64,000 nucleotides of DNA from Zygnema cylindricum (GCA_037447655.1 JBBHKE010002383.1:12501-76500), one strand, 5' to 3'. Shown: positions 10,839 through 20,318, numbered from the stretch's first letter. Notes: generated by a model from the sequence alone, not told the origin. Made by a program: numbers and translations.

Positions 10839-11549
10839 TGTAATTCTATGGACTCCATTCTCCCACAAAAAACCACAAATCCAAAAAAACTTATCTAGAT
10901 AGTGTTGACTCTAAGTTGATACAAACCCAAATGACTAACACCCTGAAAGTCAAAACCCTAATACAACTTCACCCATGTGAAAGAAAACTTTCTGTGTGCT
11001 CAATTCCACCATAGAATGCAAAACTTGAACATGTGTTTTGGACAACATTCCCCACTTTGACTTTCCCTAAGAAATATTGCCACCCCTGCAAGCAAAATAT
11101 TTGACCAACTACACCCTTGTGTAGCCTAGAATCCTCTGAGTTTTCAGAAAAAAGAATCAATAAATTTACTCCCCTGAGCATTAAGGTATGGCAGGCCAAA
11201 AATGGTTTATAAATACAGATGCACTCTAGGAGAGAGGCGGCTACCTAAATTTTTCTAAGTCCTAAGCTCCCCGTCTGAACTTACTACTAGTGTACCTAGC
11301 CAATCAAAAGACTGTAGGGTACAAGAAAGTACAAGTATCGTTGTACTTCTTGTACGGCCATAGTACGACATGGCAGCTCTGCTGACGCGTATTAGTTCCT
11401 GAGCCATAGTTACTTCCCCCCGCAATATCTGTTGTCCAATCATAACTCGCCATGTGTCGTCCGTTGACATTGGCTTGCAAACCGCCAAATGTCCACTTCC
11501 AGCTTCGGCTCCATTGTGAGCCGTCAAATTTGAAACCGACAATTAATCT
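10839..11549 (-). mobile_element. Old copia LTR, downstream half (split by the composite insertion)
   Basis: In minus orientation this carries the R/U5-like part of a copia LTR: inverted GTAC-rich arms near 11315-11375, the CTCAGGGGAG leader motif and the VMG-less gag start at its left end. It stops at the AATCT duplication where the composite begins. The upstream half of the same LTR resumes at 18999 and ends at 19390 with a TTTTAACA end. It is more diverged than its neighbours, so it is the older insertion. Confidence 0.65.
11545..11549. repeat. Target-site duplication AATCT, left copy
   Basis: AATCT at 11545-11549 is repeated exactly at 18994-18998, immediately after the last LTR. The pair brackets the three-LTR composite and is of the 5-bp length copia integrases make. 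Confidence 0.85.
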
Positions 11550-11734
11550 TGTTAATACTTGAATATTTTCTAGGTCTTTATAGAAAAAGAGCATAGGCAG
11601 TCTGTCCCTGACTCCCTTCTCCAAGCCCCCACACTTGTTGTAGTCACTAAAGGCTTGATAAGGAGCTAGAGCCATGGCTGCCTAAGCTCACTAGAGAAGA
11701 CAAGGGGTGGATTAGGTAGATTTACCAAAATTTA

Positions 11735-11809
11735 CTTGACGGACCCAAGAATAGATCCTGGTACCTGCAGTCCGTCAAGTTACCATAGCCGTTAGCTTTA
11801 ACCGTTAAG
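11735..11809 (-). other. tRNA-like module in LTR-a (antisense)
   Basis: On the minus strand 75 bases have complementary ends (CTTAACGG against CCGTCAAG, one G.U-type change), an A-box-like TAAAGCTAACGG and a B-box-like GGATC.ATTCT around the T-arm position. The copy is more decayed than those in LTR-b and LTR-c. Confidence 0.5.
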
Positions 11810-11945
11810 TGTAGGACACATACTACAATAAATATATAAATCGTTACATGTAGATTAATTCATTTAACGGCGAGTAGATACTTAGTGCATAGATACAGTT
11901 TGATTTAGTACGGAGTACGGTATGGGGACGGAACGAATACCGCGC

Positions 11946-11969
11946 ATTTGTTTCGATAGCGAAACAAAT
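11946..11969. promoter_or_regulatory. U3 palindrome with ATTTGTTTCG arms
   Basis: ATTTGTTTCG, a 4-base spacer ATAG, then CGAAACAAAT: a perfect 10-bp inverted repeat. The same element occurs at 15146-15169, about 18232-18255 and near 44724, and in altered form in the LTRs at 29185, 31943, 50113 and 57485. Conservation across diverged LTRs suggests a protein-binding site or a hairpin in antisense transcripts. Confidence 0.7.
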
Positions 11970-12087
11970 ACCGCGCGTCGAATTTCAGCGGCTAGGATTA
12001 TAGTCGGTTTTGATCGGACGGCCGCGATATGCGCCACGATCACGAAAAAAGTACTTTTGGCATTTTACGGTCTTTGCCACGTCAAAT

Positions 12088-12162
12088 GACACGTGGCGTA
12101 ATAACATTGGATTACGGGAATTCCAGAGATTACAGGAACTAATCCTGATTTGACACGTGTCG
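12088..12162 (+). promoter_or_regulatory. Two CACGTG (G-box/ABRE-like) sites in LTR-a U3
   Basis: GACACGTGGCG at 12088-12098 and TGACACGTGTCG at about 12151-12162. Plant bZIP and bHLH factors bind CACGTG cores, and GACACGTGGC is the classical ABRE/G-box form. Equivalent pairs occur in the other LTRs, for example near 15288, 18378, 44868 and 50258. I infer stress- or hormone-responsive transcription of the family; that is not shown. Confidence 0.55.
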
Positions 12163-12333
12163 TTATTTTGGCCATGTCGTACAATGGCCGTACAGAAAGT
12201 ACACCGGCACCTGTACTTTTCTGTACGATACAGTAATTTGATTGGTGTCGTACTTCAGTAGATAGAGTTTTAGAGAGGGAATAAGACTTAGAAAATTTTG
12301 GGTAGGCAGCTGCCTCTCCCAGAGAGCACTCTG

Positions 12334-12340
12334 TATAAAT
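12334..12340 (+). promoter_or_regulatory. TATA box of LTR-a
   Basis: TATAAAT at 12334-12340; the equivalent is at 15534-15540 in LTR-b and about 18618 in LTR-c. It follows the CCTCTCCCAGAGAGC motif present in every LTR of this family and should place the transcript start about 30 bases downstream. Confidence 0.65.
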
Positions 12341-12742
12341 GGCAAACTTTGGCCAGCCATAACTATCAATTTACTTGACCATTTTCAGTGATTCTTTTTG
12401 CTGCGGACTCAGGGGAGTCCAGGCTACACACGGGTGTAGTCGGTCAGAGTTTTTGCCTTCCAGGGTGGCTTTATTTATAAGGGAAAGTCAAAGTGAGTGA
12501 ATGTGTCCAAAACTCATATTCTAACTTTGCATTCTGTGGTGGAATTGAGCACACAGAAAGTCTTATTTCACAAGGGTGAAACTATAATTGGTCTCTGATT
12601 GTCGAGGGGTCAGTTATTTGGGTTTATATCAACTTGGAGTCGGCACTATCTAGAAAAGCTTCTTTTGGATATGCAATTTCTGTGGGCAATAAAGCACACA
12701 GAGTTTCAGGTTATGGGCGGCAATAGAGCACACAGAGTTTCA

Positions 12743-14054
12743 GGTTATGGGCCCACTATCTAGGGAGCCTACGTGTGATGGAACATGCTTCATTTATTGG
12801 GAGTTTACAATGGAGGGATTGCTTTTCGAGAAGCACTTATGGGGAATTGTTTCGGGACAAGTGAGATGTCCGCCACCTGGCTTTTGAGGAGCATACTATA
12901 GAGAATCATCTGGGGCTGCCCAGAGTATCAACCGGAGCTCAAATGCAAAGGAAGGTGAAGGGAAAAACCTTTCCGTGGATGGGAAAATAGTGGAGAAGGA
13001 AAAATGGACACCTATGGTGAGGGGAGCTAGGCTCTCAGCTATGTTACCATTTGTAGGGATTAAAACTGAAGAAAATGACAGAAAAAATATGAAATACAAA
13101 AACATTATAGCAAAACATCTCATACTTAGATATGTGTCTAAGTCCCTAACTATCACTCTTTTAAGTCTAACGAAGTCTTTAGAAATATGGGAAGCACTAA
13201 GTCAGATTTATAAGAGTGTGACTATTCAGATGCAGCAATTAGTAAAACAAAAAATAGATGCCTATGTTTATAAAGGCAGTAGCATGATAGAATTTTGCAA
13301 TGATATTGCTGCACTATATGTTGAGCTTGCTAGTGCAAGATATGTAGAATCTAAGGAGAGGAAGATTAATACACTACTTATGAAACTCCTAGATGAGTAC
13401 GAAAACATCATTTGTCGTATGCAGGCAATGGATGGCTCCTCATGGACTTGGAGCTTTACCATGGGGATAATTCTTGTGAAGGAAAGCACTTTGGAGCTTC
13501 GTAGGGGAAAGGACAGGGTCAATGCATTTTCAGCTGGTGGTGATTGGCGGAAGCATGATGAGAGGAACGGCGGTGACGAGCGGAAGCGTGATGTGAGGAA
13601 CGGTGGTGACGAGCGGAAGCGTGATGAGAGAAAGAAAGACAAAGGTAAACCTTATCGGAACTTTGGTGGAAAGAGAGGGAGAGGAAAAGAAAGGGGAGCT
13701 TTGAAAAAGGGGGCTTGCTTCTTTTGTAGGGAACCGGGTCATTATATGGAGGAATGCCCTTGTTTGGAAAAACTTAGAAGTTGGAATGTGGATGAGGAGG
13801 AAGAAGGGGAAGAGGAGAAAGAGGATGAAGATTTTTTAGAGCTCCTCCGGATTAGTAGTATGGGGAAGAGAGAAAAGCACACAGAAATTCTACGAAAGCA
13901 ACAGTGTGCTTTTGGAGGTATAAAGGAAGTAAAGAGAGAGGAGGTACTTGAGGATGTCGAGGAGTGTAGAGTATATGATTTAGAAATCAGAAAGTCAGAT
14001 CTAGGATCTATAAGTGAAAACGGGAAAGATAAATTAATGAGAATTATTTTATAG
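12743..14054 (+). pseudogene. gag of composite, copy 1 (CCHC nucleocapsid), disrupted
   Basis: Gag begins from the primer-site codons (VMGP) and continues as PTCDGTCFIYWEFTMEGLL-like sequence, followed after frame breaks by an open stretch at 12975-14054. This stretch has the helical copia gag core (KSLEIWEALSQIYKSVTIQ, MQQLVKQKIDAYVY), a basic repeat-rich linker with three DER/DVR-type repeats, and a zinc knuckle CFFCREPGHYMEECP at about residues 250-264. The tail holds QQCAFGGIKE, the sequence that precedes the protease aspartate in the element at 44292-50726, but the protease itself is absent and other sequence follows to a stop at 14054. The start codon in LTR-a is lost. Confidence 0.75.
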
Positions 14055-14723
14055 ATAATAAGGAAACAGAAAACTGGACGGAAAGGGAGACTTCAACGGA
14101 TTCCGAGGAAAGGGGAGAAGTGAAACTCGAAGAGGTTTTAAAGGATAGGGGAGAAGAGAAATATTTGATTAAACGTTTAGGGGAGAAGAAATATTTATTG
14201 GGAATTAAATTAGAAAGTGATGGTGGAAAGAATTCCATGGGAGAGAGTGAGGGAAGTTCAGAAAATGGGGTAATTATCATAGATAAAAATATGAGTACGG
14301 AAGATGTAGATCTTTCGAGGAACATAGTGGGGACTAGTGTTTTTTGGGAAAATTTGGGGGTGGATGGATTTGACATCACTACTTGGTGTGATGTCGCTTG
14401 TGAAGATGTGCCTGTAAAAGGGTTATCATCCGGGTAGGTGTTCCAGGTTGGGGATGGGGCTGACTGTTGGAAATGCAAAAGGGAAAGTAGATTCTGGTTG
14501 GATGAAAAAGGGAGGAGGTGGATAAAATCATTGATTGGATTTATGATAAGTGGGGTGCTAAATGAAATGTGTGATGCAATTATTTTTTCAATTCATCTAA
14601 TACATTGTTTTAAATACGAGAGTATTTTTGTTAAGTTTTATAAAAGGAAAAGAAAAAAGAAAAAGGAAATAGGGGAAAGAGTATTTGTTTATTTGTTTGT
14701 AAGAGTTGAAAAAAGTAGACTAG
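14055..14723 (+). pseudogene. RT/RNase H scraps in composite internal region 1
   Basis: Short frames still align in order with the downstream half of copia pol: GEKKYLLGIKLESD corresponds to the RT segment GEAKYILGIQVERD, GVIIIDKNMSTED to GVIVLDEELSPEE, FDITTWCDVACED to the RNase H entry TDITTWSDASYGD, and VGDGADCW to VGDGACCW. The YVDD palm and the integrase are missing. The order shows that the region came from a full copia element by internal deletion followed by decay. Confidence 0.65.
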
Positions 14724-14735
14724 AAAATAAGGGAG
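14724..14735 (+). other. Polypurine tract before LTR-b
   Basis: AAAATAAGGGAG directly abuts the TG of LTR-b. It is nearly identical to the tract at 49663-49675 and, in reverse, 29637-29649. The equivalent before LTR-c has been deleted. Confidence 0.75.
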
Positions 14736-15908
14736 TGTTGATATTTGAGTATTTTCTAGGTCTTTATAGAAAAAGAGCAAAGGTAGTCTGTCCCTGACTC
14801 CCTTCTCCAAGCCCCCACACTTGTTGAAGACATTAAAGGCTTGAAAGGGAGCTACAGCCATGGCTGCCTAAGCTCACTAGAAAAGACAAGGGGTGAATTA
14901 GGTAGATTTACCAAAATTTACTTAACGGACCCAGGAATTGATCCTGGTACCTGCAGTCCGTCAAGTTGCCATAGCCGTTAGCTCTAACCGTTAAGTCTAG
15001 GACACATATTACAAAATATAGGGTTCGATAAATATATAAATCGTTACATGTAGATTAATTCGTTTAACGACGAATTGATACTTAGTGCATGGATACAGTT
15101 TGATTTAGTACGGAGTACGGTATGGGGACGGAACGGATACCGCGCATTTGTTTCGATAGCGAAACAAATACCGCGCTTCTAATTTTAGCGGCTATGATTA
15201 TAGCCAGTTTTGATCGGACGGCTGCGATAGGCGCCGTGATCACGGAAAATGTACTTTTGGCATTTTACGGTCTTTGCCACGTCAAATGACACGTGGCGTG
15301 ATAACATTGGATTACGGGAATTCCGAAGATTACAAGAACAAATCCTGATTTGACACGTGTCGACATTTTGGCCATGTCGTACAATGGCCGTACTAAAAGT
15401 ACACCGACACCTATACTTTTCTCTACGACACAGTAATTTGATTGGTGCCATACTTCAGAAGATTGAGTTTTAGAGGGGGAATAGGACTTAGAAAATTTTG
15501 GGTAGGTAGCTGCCTCTCCCAGAGAGCACCTTGTATAAATGGGAAACTTTGGCCAGCCATAACAATCAATTTACTTGACCATTTTCAGTGATTCTTTTTG
15601 CTGCAGACTCAAGGGAGTCCAGGCTACATAAGCGTGTAGTCGGTCAGATTTTTTGCCTTCCAGGGTGGTTGCATTTATAAGGGAAAGTCAAAGTGGGTGA
15701 ATGTGTCCAAAACTCATATTCTAACTTTGCATTCTGTGGTGGAACTGAGCACACATAAAGTCTTATTTCATACGGGTGAAACTATAATGGGTCTTTGATT
15801 GTCAAGGGGTCAGTCATTTGGGTTTATATCAACTTGGAGTCGGCACTATCTAGATAAACTTCTTTTGGATCTGCGCTTTCTGTGGGCAATGGAGCACACA
15901 GAGTTTCA
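14736..15908 (+). repeat. LTR-b of the composite (shared middle LTR)
   Basis: TGTTGATATTTG to GTTTCA, 1173 bp. It is the best preserved LTR of the set: complete antisense tRNA-like module at 14921-14995, palindrome at 15146, CACGTG boxes, TATA at 15534 and an intact gag ATG at 15889. It serves as 3' LTR of internal region 1 and 5' LTR of region 2. Confidence 0.85.
14921..14995 (-). other. tRNA-like module in LTR-b (antisense to the element)
   Basis: Read on the minus strand the 75-nt block starts CTTAACGG and ends CCGTTAAG, which pair perfectly like an acceptor stem. It has a T-arm with a perfect 5-bp stem CCAGG/CCTGG around a 7-base loop ATCAATT, a B-box GGATCAATTCC, and an A-box-like TAGAGCTAACGG at the D-arm. 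A possible anticodon stem ACTTG/CAGGT closes an oversized loop. Three bases separate the T-arm from the acceptor stem, so it is tRNA-like rather than a standard tRNA gene. The copy at 18008-18082 keeps the same end pairing. Confidence 0.6.
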
Positions 15909-17219
15909 GGTTATGGGCCCACCATCTAGGGTGCCTATGTTTGATGGAACAGGCTTCAATTATTGGGAGTTTACAATGGAGGGATTGCTTTTCGAGAAGC
16001 ACTTATGGGGAATTGTTTCGGGACTAGTGAGATGTTCGCCACTTGGCTTTGGAGGAGCATACTATAGAGACTCATCTAGGGCTGCCCAGAGTATCAACCG
16101 GAGTTCAAATGCAACGGAAGGTGAAGGGAAAAACCTTTCCATGGATGGGGAAATAGGGGAGAAGGAAAATGGACACCTATGGTGAGGGGAGCTAGGCTCT
16201 CAGCTATGGTACCATTTGTAGGGATTAAAACCGAAGAAAATGACAGAAAAAATATGGAAATACAAAAACATTATAGCAAAACATCTTATACTTAGATATG
16301 TGTCTAAGTCCTTAGCTATCACTCTTTTAAGTCTAACGAAGTATTCAGAGATATGGGAAGCACTAAGTCAGATTTATAAGAGTGTGACTATTCAGATGCA
16401 GCAATTAGTAAAACAAGAAATAGATGCCTATGTTTATAAAGGCAGTAGCATGATAGAATTTTGCAATGATATTGCTGCACTATATGTTGAGCTTGCTAGT
16501 GCGGGATATGTAGAATCTGAGGAGAGGAAGATTAATACACTACTTATGAAACTCCTAGATGAGTACGAAAACATCATTTGTCGTATGCAGGCAATGGATG
16601 GCTCCTCGTTGACTTAGAGCTTTACCATGTGGATAATTGTAGTGAGGGAAAGCACTTTGGAGCTTCCTAGGGGAAGTGACAGGGTGAATGCATTTACAAC
16701 TGGTGGTGATTGGCGGAAGCGTGATGAGAGGAACGGCGGTGATTGGCTGAAGCGTGATGAGAGGAACCGTGGTGACGAGCGGAAGCGTGATGAGGGGAAG
16801 AAAGACAAAGGTAAACCTTATCGGAACTTTGGTGGAAAGAGAGGGAGAGGAAAAGAAAGTGGAGCTTTGAAAAAGGGGGTTTGCTTCTTTTGTAGGGAAC
16901 GGAGTCATTATATGGAGGAATGCCCTTGTTTGGAAAAACTTAGAAGTTGGAATGTGGATGAGGAGGAAGAAGGGGAAGAGGAGAAAGAGGATGAAGATTT
17001 TTTAGAGCTCCTCCGGATTAGTAGTATGGGGAAGAGAGAAAAGCACACAGAAATTCTACGAAAGCAACAGTGTGCTTTTGGAGGTATAAAGGAAGTAAAG
17101 AGAGAGGAGGTACTTGAGGATGTCGAGGAGTGTAGAGTATATGATTTAGAAATCAGAAAGTCAGATCTAGGATCTATAAGTGAAAACGGGAAAGATAAAT
17201 TAATGAGAATTATTTTATA
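15889..17219 (+). pseudogene. gag of composite, copy 2, start codon inside LTR-b, disrupted
   Basis: The ATG at 15889 lies 20 bases inside LTR-b and reads MEHTEFQVMGPPSRVPMFDG across the LTR end and primer site, as in the element at 44292-50726. The frame is broken near 16185 (ends in a stop after GHLW) and at 16617 (TAG after SSLT). The later part keeps the zinc knuckle CFFCRERSHYMEECP, where the usual Gly before His is Ser. From 16907 to 17607 the sequence is identical to copy 1 in all positions I compared. Confidence 0.75.
15909..15923 (+). promoter_or_regulatory. Primer-binding site matching the initiator tRNA-Met anticodon arm
   Basis: GGTTATGGGCCCACC follows the LTR end directly. It is the exact complement of the plant initiator tRNA-Met anticodon arm (GGUGGGCCCAUAACC, about nt 26-40), not of the tRNA 3' end. 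Drosophila copia is known to prime from a cleaved half-tRNA-iMet whose 3' end lies at nt 39. The site is also gag coding sequence (Q-V-M-G-P-P). Confidence 0.8.
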
Positions 17220-17833
17220 GATAATAAGGAAACAGAAAACTGGACGGAAAGGGAGACTTCAACGGATTCCGAGGAAAGGGGAGAAGTGAAACTCGAAGAG
17301 GTTTTAAAGGATAGGGGAGAAGAGAAATATTTGATTAAACGTTTAGGGGAGAAGAAATATTTATTGGGAATTAAATTAGAAAGTGATGGTGGAAAGAATT
17401 CCATGGGAGAGAGTGAGGGAAGTTCAGAAAATGGGGTAATTATCATAGATAAAAATATGAGTACGGAAGATGTAGATCTTTCGAGGAACATAGTGGGGAC
17501 TAGTGTTTTTTGGGAAAATTTGGGGGTGGATGGATTTGACATCACTACTTGGTGTGATGTCGCTTGTGAAGATGTGCCTGTAAAAGGGTTATCATCCGGG
17601 TAGGTGTTGCAGGTTGGGGATGGGGTTGACTGTTGGAAATGTAAAAGGGAAAGTAGATTCTGGTTGGATGAAAAAGGGAGGAGGTGGATAAAATCTTCTA
17701 TCCGATTTATGATAAGTGGGGTGCTAAATGAAATGTGTGATGCAATTATTTTTTTAGTTTATCTAATGCATTGTTTTAAATATGAGAGTATTTTTGTTAA
17801 GTTTTATAAATGGAAAAGAAAAAAGAAAAAGGA
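17220..17833 (+). pseudogene. RT/RNase H scraps in composite internal region 2
   Basis: Same order of remnants as 14055-14723, with the 105-codon frame 17286-17603 identical in protein to 14120-14437. At its end the polypurine tract and the first 11 bases of LTR-c have been lost; the join falls at GAGTATT, a short repeat present on both sides in copy 1, so the deletion probably ran between those repeats. Confidence 0.65.
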
Positions 17834-18993
17834 GAGTATTTTCTAGGTCTTTATAGAAAAAGAGCAAAGGCAGTGTGTCCTTTACTCCCTTCTCCAAGCC
17901 CCCACACTTGTTGTAGTCACTAAAGGCTTGATAGGGAGCTACAGCCATGGCTGCCTAAGCTCACTAGAGAAGACAAGGGGTGGTTTAGGTAGATTTAGCA
18001 AAATTTACTTAACGGACCCAGGAATTGATCTTGGTACCTGCAGTCCGTCAAGTTGCCATAGCCGTTAGCTCTAACCGTTAAGTCTAGGACACATATTACA
18101 AAATATAGGGTTCGATAAATATATAAATCGTTACATGTAGATTAATTCGTTTAACGACGAATTGATACTTAGTGCATGGATACAGTTTGATTTAGTACGG
18201 AGTACGGATGGGGACGGAACGGATACCGCGCATTTGTTTCGATAGCGAAACAAATACTGCGCTTCTAATTTCAGCGGCTAGGATTATAGCCAGTTTTGAT
18301 CGGACGGCCGCGATAGGCGCCGTGATCACGGAAAAGGTACTTTTGGCGTTTTACGGTCTTTGCCACGTCAAATGACACGTGGCGTGATAACATTGGATTA
18401 TGGGAATTCCGAAGTTTACAGAAACAAATCCTGATTTGACACGTTTGACATTTTGGCCATGTTCTACAATGGCCGTACAAAAAATACACCGGCACGTGTA
18501 TTTTTCTCTACGACACAGTAATTTGATTGGTGCCTTACTTTAGAAGTTTGAGTTTTAGAGGGGGAATAGGACTTAGAAAATTTTGGGTAGGTAGCTGCCT
18601 CTCCCAGAGAGCACCTTGTATAAATGGCAAACTTTGGCCAGCCATAACAATCAATTTACTTAACCATTTTCAGTGATTCTTTTTGCTGCAGACTCAAAGG
18701 AGTCCAGGCTACACAAAGGTGTAGTTGGTCAAAGTTTTTGCCTTCTAGGGTGGATGCATTTATAAGGGAAAGTCAAAGTGGGTGAATGTGTCCAAAACTC
18801 ATAATTTAACTTTGCATTCTGTGGTGGAACTGAACACACAGAAAGTCTTATTTCACAGGGGTGAAACATTAATGGGTCTTTGATTGTCAAGGGGTCAGTC
18901 ATTTGGATTTATATCAACTTGGAGTCGGCACTATCTAGATAAGCTTCTTTTGGATCTACGATTTCTGTGGGCAATGGAGCACGCGGAGTTTCA
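17834..18993 (+). repeat. LTR-c of the composite (5'-truncated by about 11 bp)
   Basis: Begins at GAGTATTTTCTAGG and ends GTTTCA, followed by the AATCT duplication. It is close to LTR-b (roughly 96% over the stretch I compared). It keeps the antisense tRNA-like module at 18008-18082, the palindrome and the TATA box. Confidence 0.8.
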
Positions 18994-18998
18994 AATCT

Positions 18999-19390
18999 CG
19001 TCCGTTCAATTTGAATGTCATTTCGTTTCGTAATCTGCGAAATGGAGTATGTAGATCGACATTTTTTTTTTAAACAAAACACACACATTATGCATAAAAT
19101 TTCATTAAAACCTAATGAATAAGGTCGACAACTACGATGTTTCTCAACCCGTAGGTTCTAAGATCAAATCCTAGTCTCAGCGTTTACCTTTTGCAATGAG
19201 GTATGCCTCTTGTTCCTTTAGGGTGTCTTCCTCACTGCCTAAGGTAGCCATGGCTATCTTTGATTCCTTGGTGACTTCGACATGGCTATCTTTGATTCCT
19301 CATTGATTGCGACAAGTATAGAGGAACCTAGATGGACCATGTGACATACAGTAGACAAATACATACCTAGAAAATACACACATTTTAACA
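18999..19390 (-). mobile_element. Old copia LTR, upstream half (continuation of 10839-11549)
   Basis: In minus orientation it starts at 19390 (TGTTAAAATGTGTGTATTTTCTAGG) and runs through the GCCATGGCT block (about 19247) and an antisense tRNA-like block with GATCAAATCC (about 19160). It is interrupted at 18998 by the composite and resumes at 11549. Confidence 0.65.
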
Positions 19391-19400
19391 CTAACCATCT

Positions 19401-20158
19401 TGTTGTTCTACAACCACCGGTGCAGGTGGAGGAGCAGCAGTAGTAGTAGAAGTAGACATGATACACTCTCAGAAGCTATCAAGAATCCTACCAAACAGCT
19501 GTTCTTAAGTGCTCACCACTCTTATACAAGCATCCAAACCTCACAACACTCTATCAGAATATAGAGTAGAATAAACACTTATAACTCCCAAAGTTATAGC
19601 ACAATTGACTCAACAACACTCAAGATATAATACTCAAAAGTTTCCCAAAAACTGTCTGCATTTTTACTACTTGGAAGTTTGGATACATCATGTGTTCTGA
19701 GTCCTAAGTCTTATACTAGTGTTGTACCGGCAATACCACTGTACCAAGAGGTACGTCAAGCTGCCAAGCTAATACTAAGCTACCACTGAGCTACCACTAA
19801 GCTACCATTGAGCTACCACTAAGCTACCCACTAAGTTACCACTGAGTTCCCACTAAGTTGACTAGAATCGTATCTATCGCAGTTGCTCTATCCTGTACAG
19901 AATCACATTAAGAATATCAGACGTTGCGTTGTTCGTACGGACCATATCAAATATAATCGTGGTTGCCTTGTCCTGTCTGTGTTGCAGCTTCGCTGCTGCG
20001 CTGCTCTACTGTATAGCAACTGCTCGGCTGTATAGCAGCTGCGCTGCTCTGTTGTATACCAGCTGCGCTGCTCTGTCTGTTGCTGTATAGCAGCAGCGCT
20101 GCTCTGTTGTATAGCAGCTGCGCTGCTGTGAGACTGAAAGCTTTCCAAAAAGACAACA
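19401..20158 (-). repeat. 3' LTR of the copia element at 19401-25214
   Basis: 758 bp. Its left end contains the gag start region (short frame 19466 leftwards encoding MSTSTTTAAPPPAPVVVEQ-like sequence), because gag starts inside the LTR. Positions about 20000-20130 hold five or so degenerate units of about 25 bp rich in GCTGCGCTGCTCTGTTGTATA. Confidence 0.85.
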
Positions 20159-20318
20159 CTCCCCTAAAGCTTTAGACTCAGTATCCCAGCGGAGCTGCGG
20201 TGATAAACTAGCGCAGCACCGCAGCATAGCAGTATAGCAATTAGCAAATCACCCAGTCCCACTATATCTCAATGGTGGATTTATCGCAGAGTGGCAGTAT
20301 AGCAGTGCACCAATTCAA

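Larger units (their letters stand above)
11550..12742 (+). repeat. LTR-a of the composite
   Basis: Starts TGTTAATACTTG and ends GTTTCA at 12708, followed by a 34-bp tandem repeat of its own end that runs to about 12742. U3 carries the GCCATGGCT block, the antisense tRNA-like module (11735-11809), the palindrome at 11946-11969, CACGTG boxes near 12090 and 12155, and a TATA box at 12334. The gag ATG found in LTR-b is mutated to ATA here, in both copies of the duplicated end. Confidence 0.8.
11550..18993 (+). mobile_element. Copia composite: LTR-internal-LTR-internal-LTR, gag-only non-autonomous element
   Basis: Three LTRs of about 1.16-1.19 kb (11550-12708 or 12742, 14736-15908, 17834-18993) alternate with two internal regions of about 2 kb, all on the plus strand. 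One AATCT target duplication flanks the whole unit and none flanks the inner LTR, so this is one insertion that became, or arrived as, a tandem. Each internal region has a primer-binding site, gag with a CCHC knuckle, a truncated protease start, scraps of RT and RNase H, and a polypurine tract (deleted in the second). Protease, integrase and the RT core are missing in both, so mobility would need enzymes from a relative such as the element at 44292-50726. Frames are also interrupted. Confidence 0.85.

Noticed and set aside
10839-19390. Interpreting 10839-11549 and 18999-19390 as two separate LTRs
   Set aside because: They join into one LTR when the composite and one AATCT copy are removed, with continuous module order.
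20000-20130. CRISPR-like array
   Set aside because: The units are degenerate, contiguous and without unique spacers, and lie inside plant retrotransposon LTRs.
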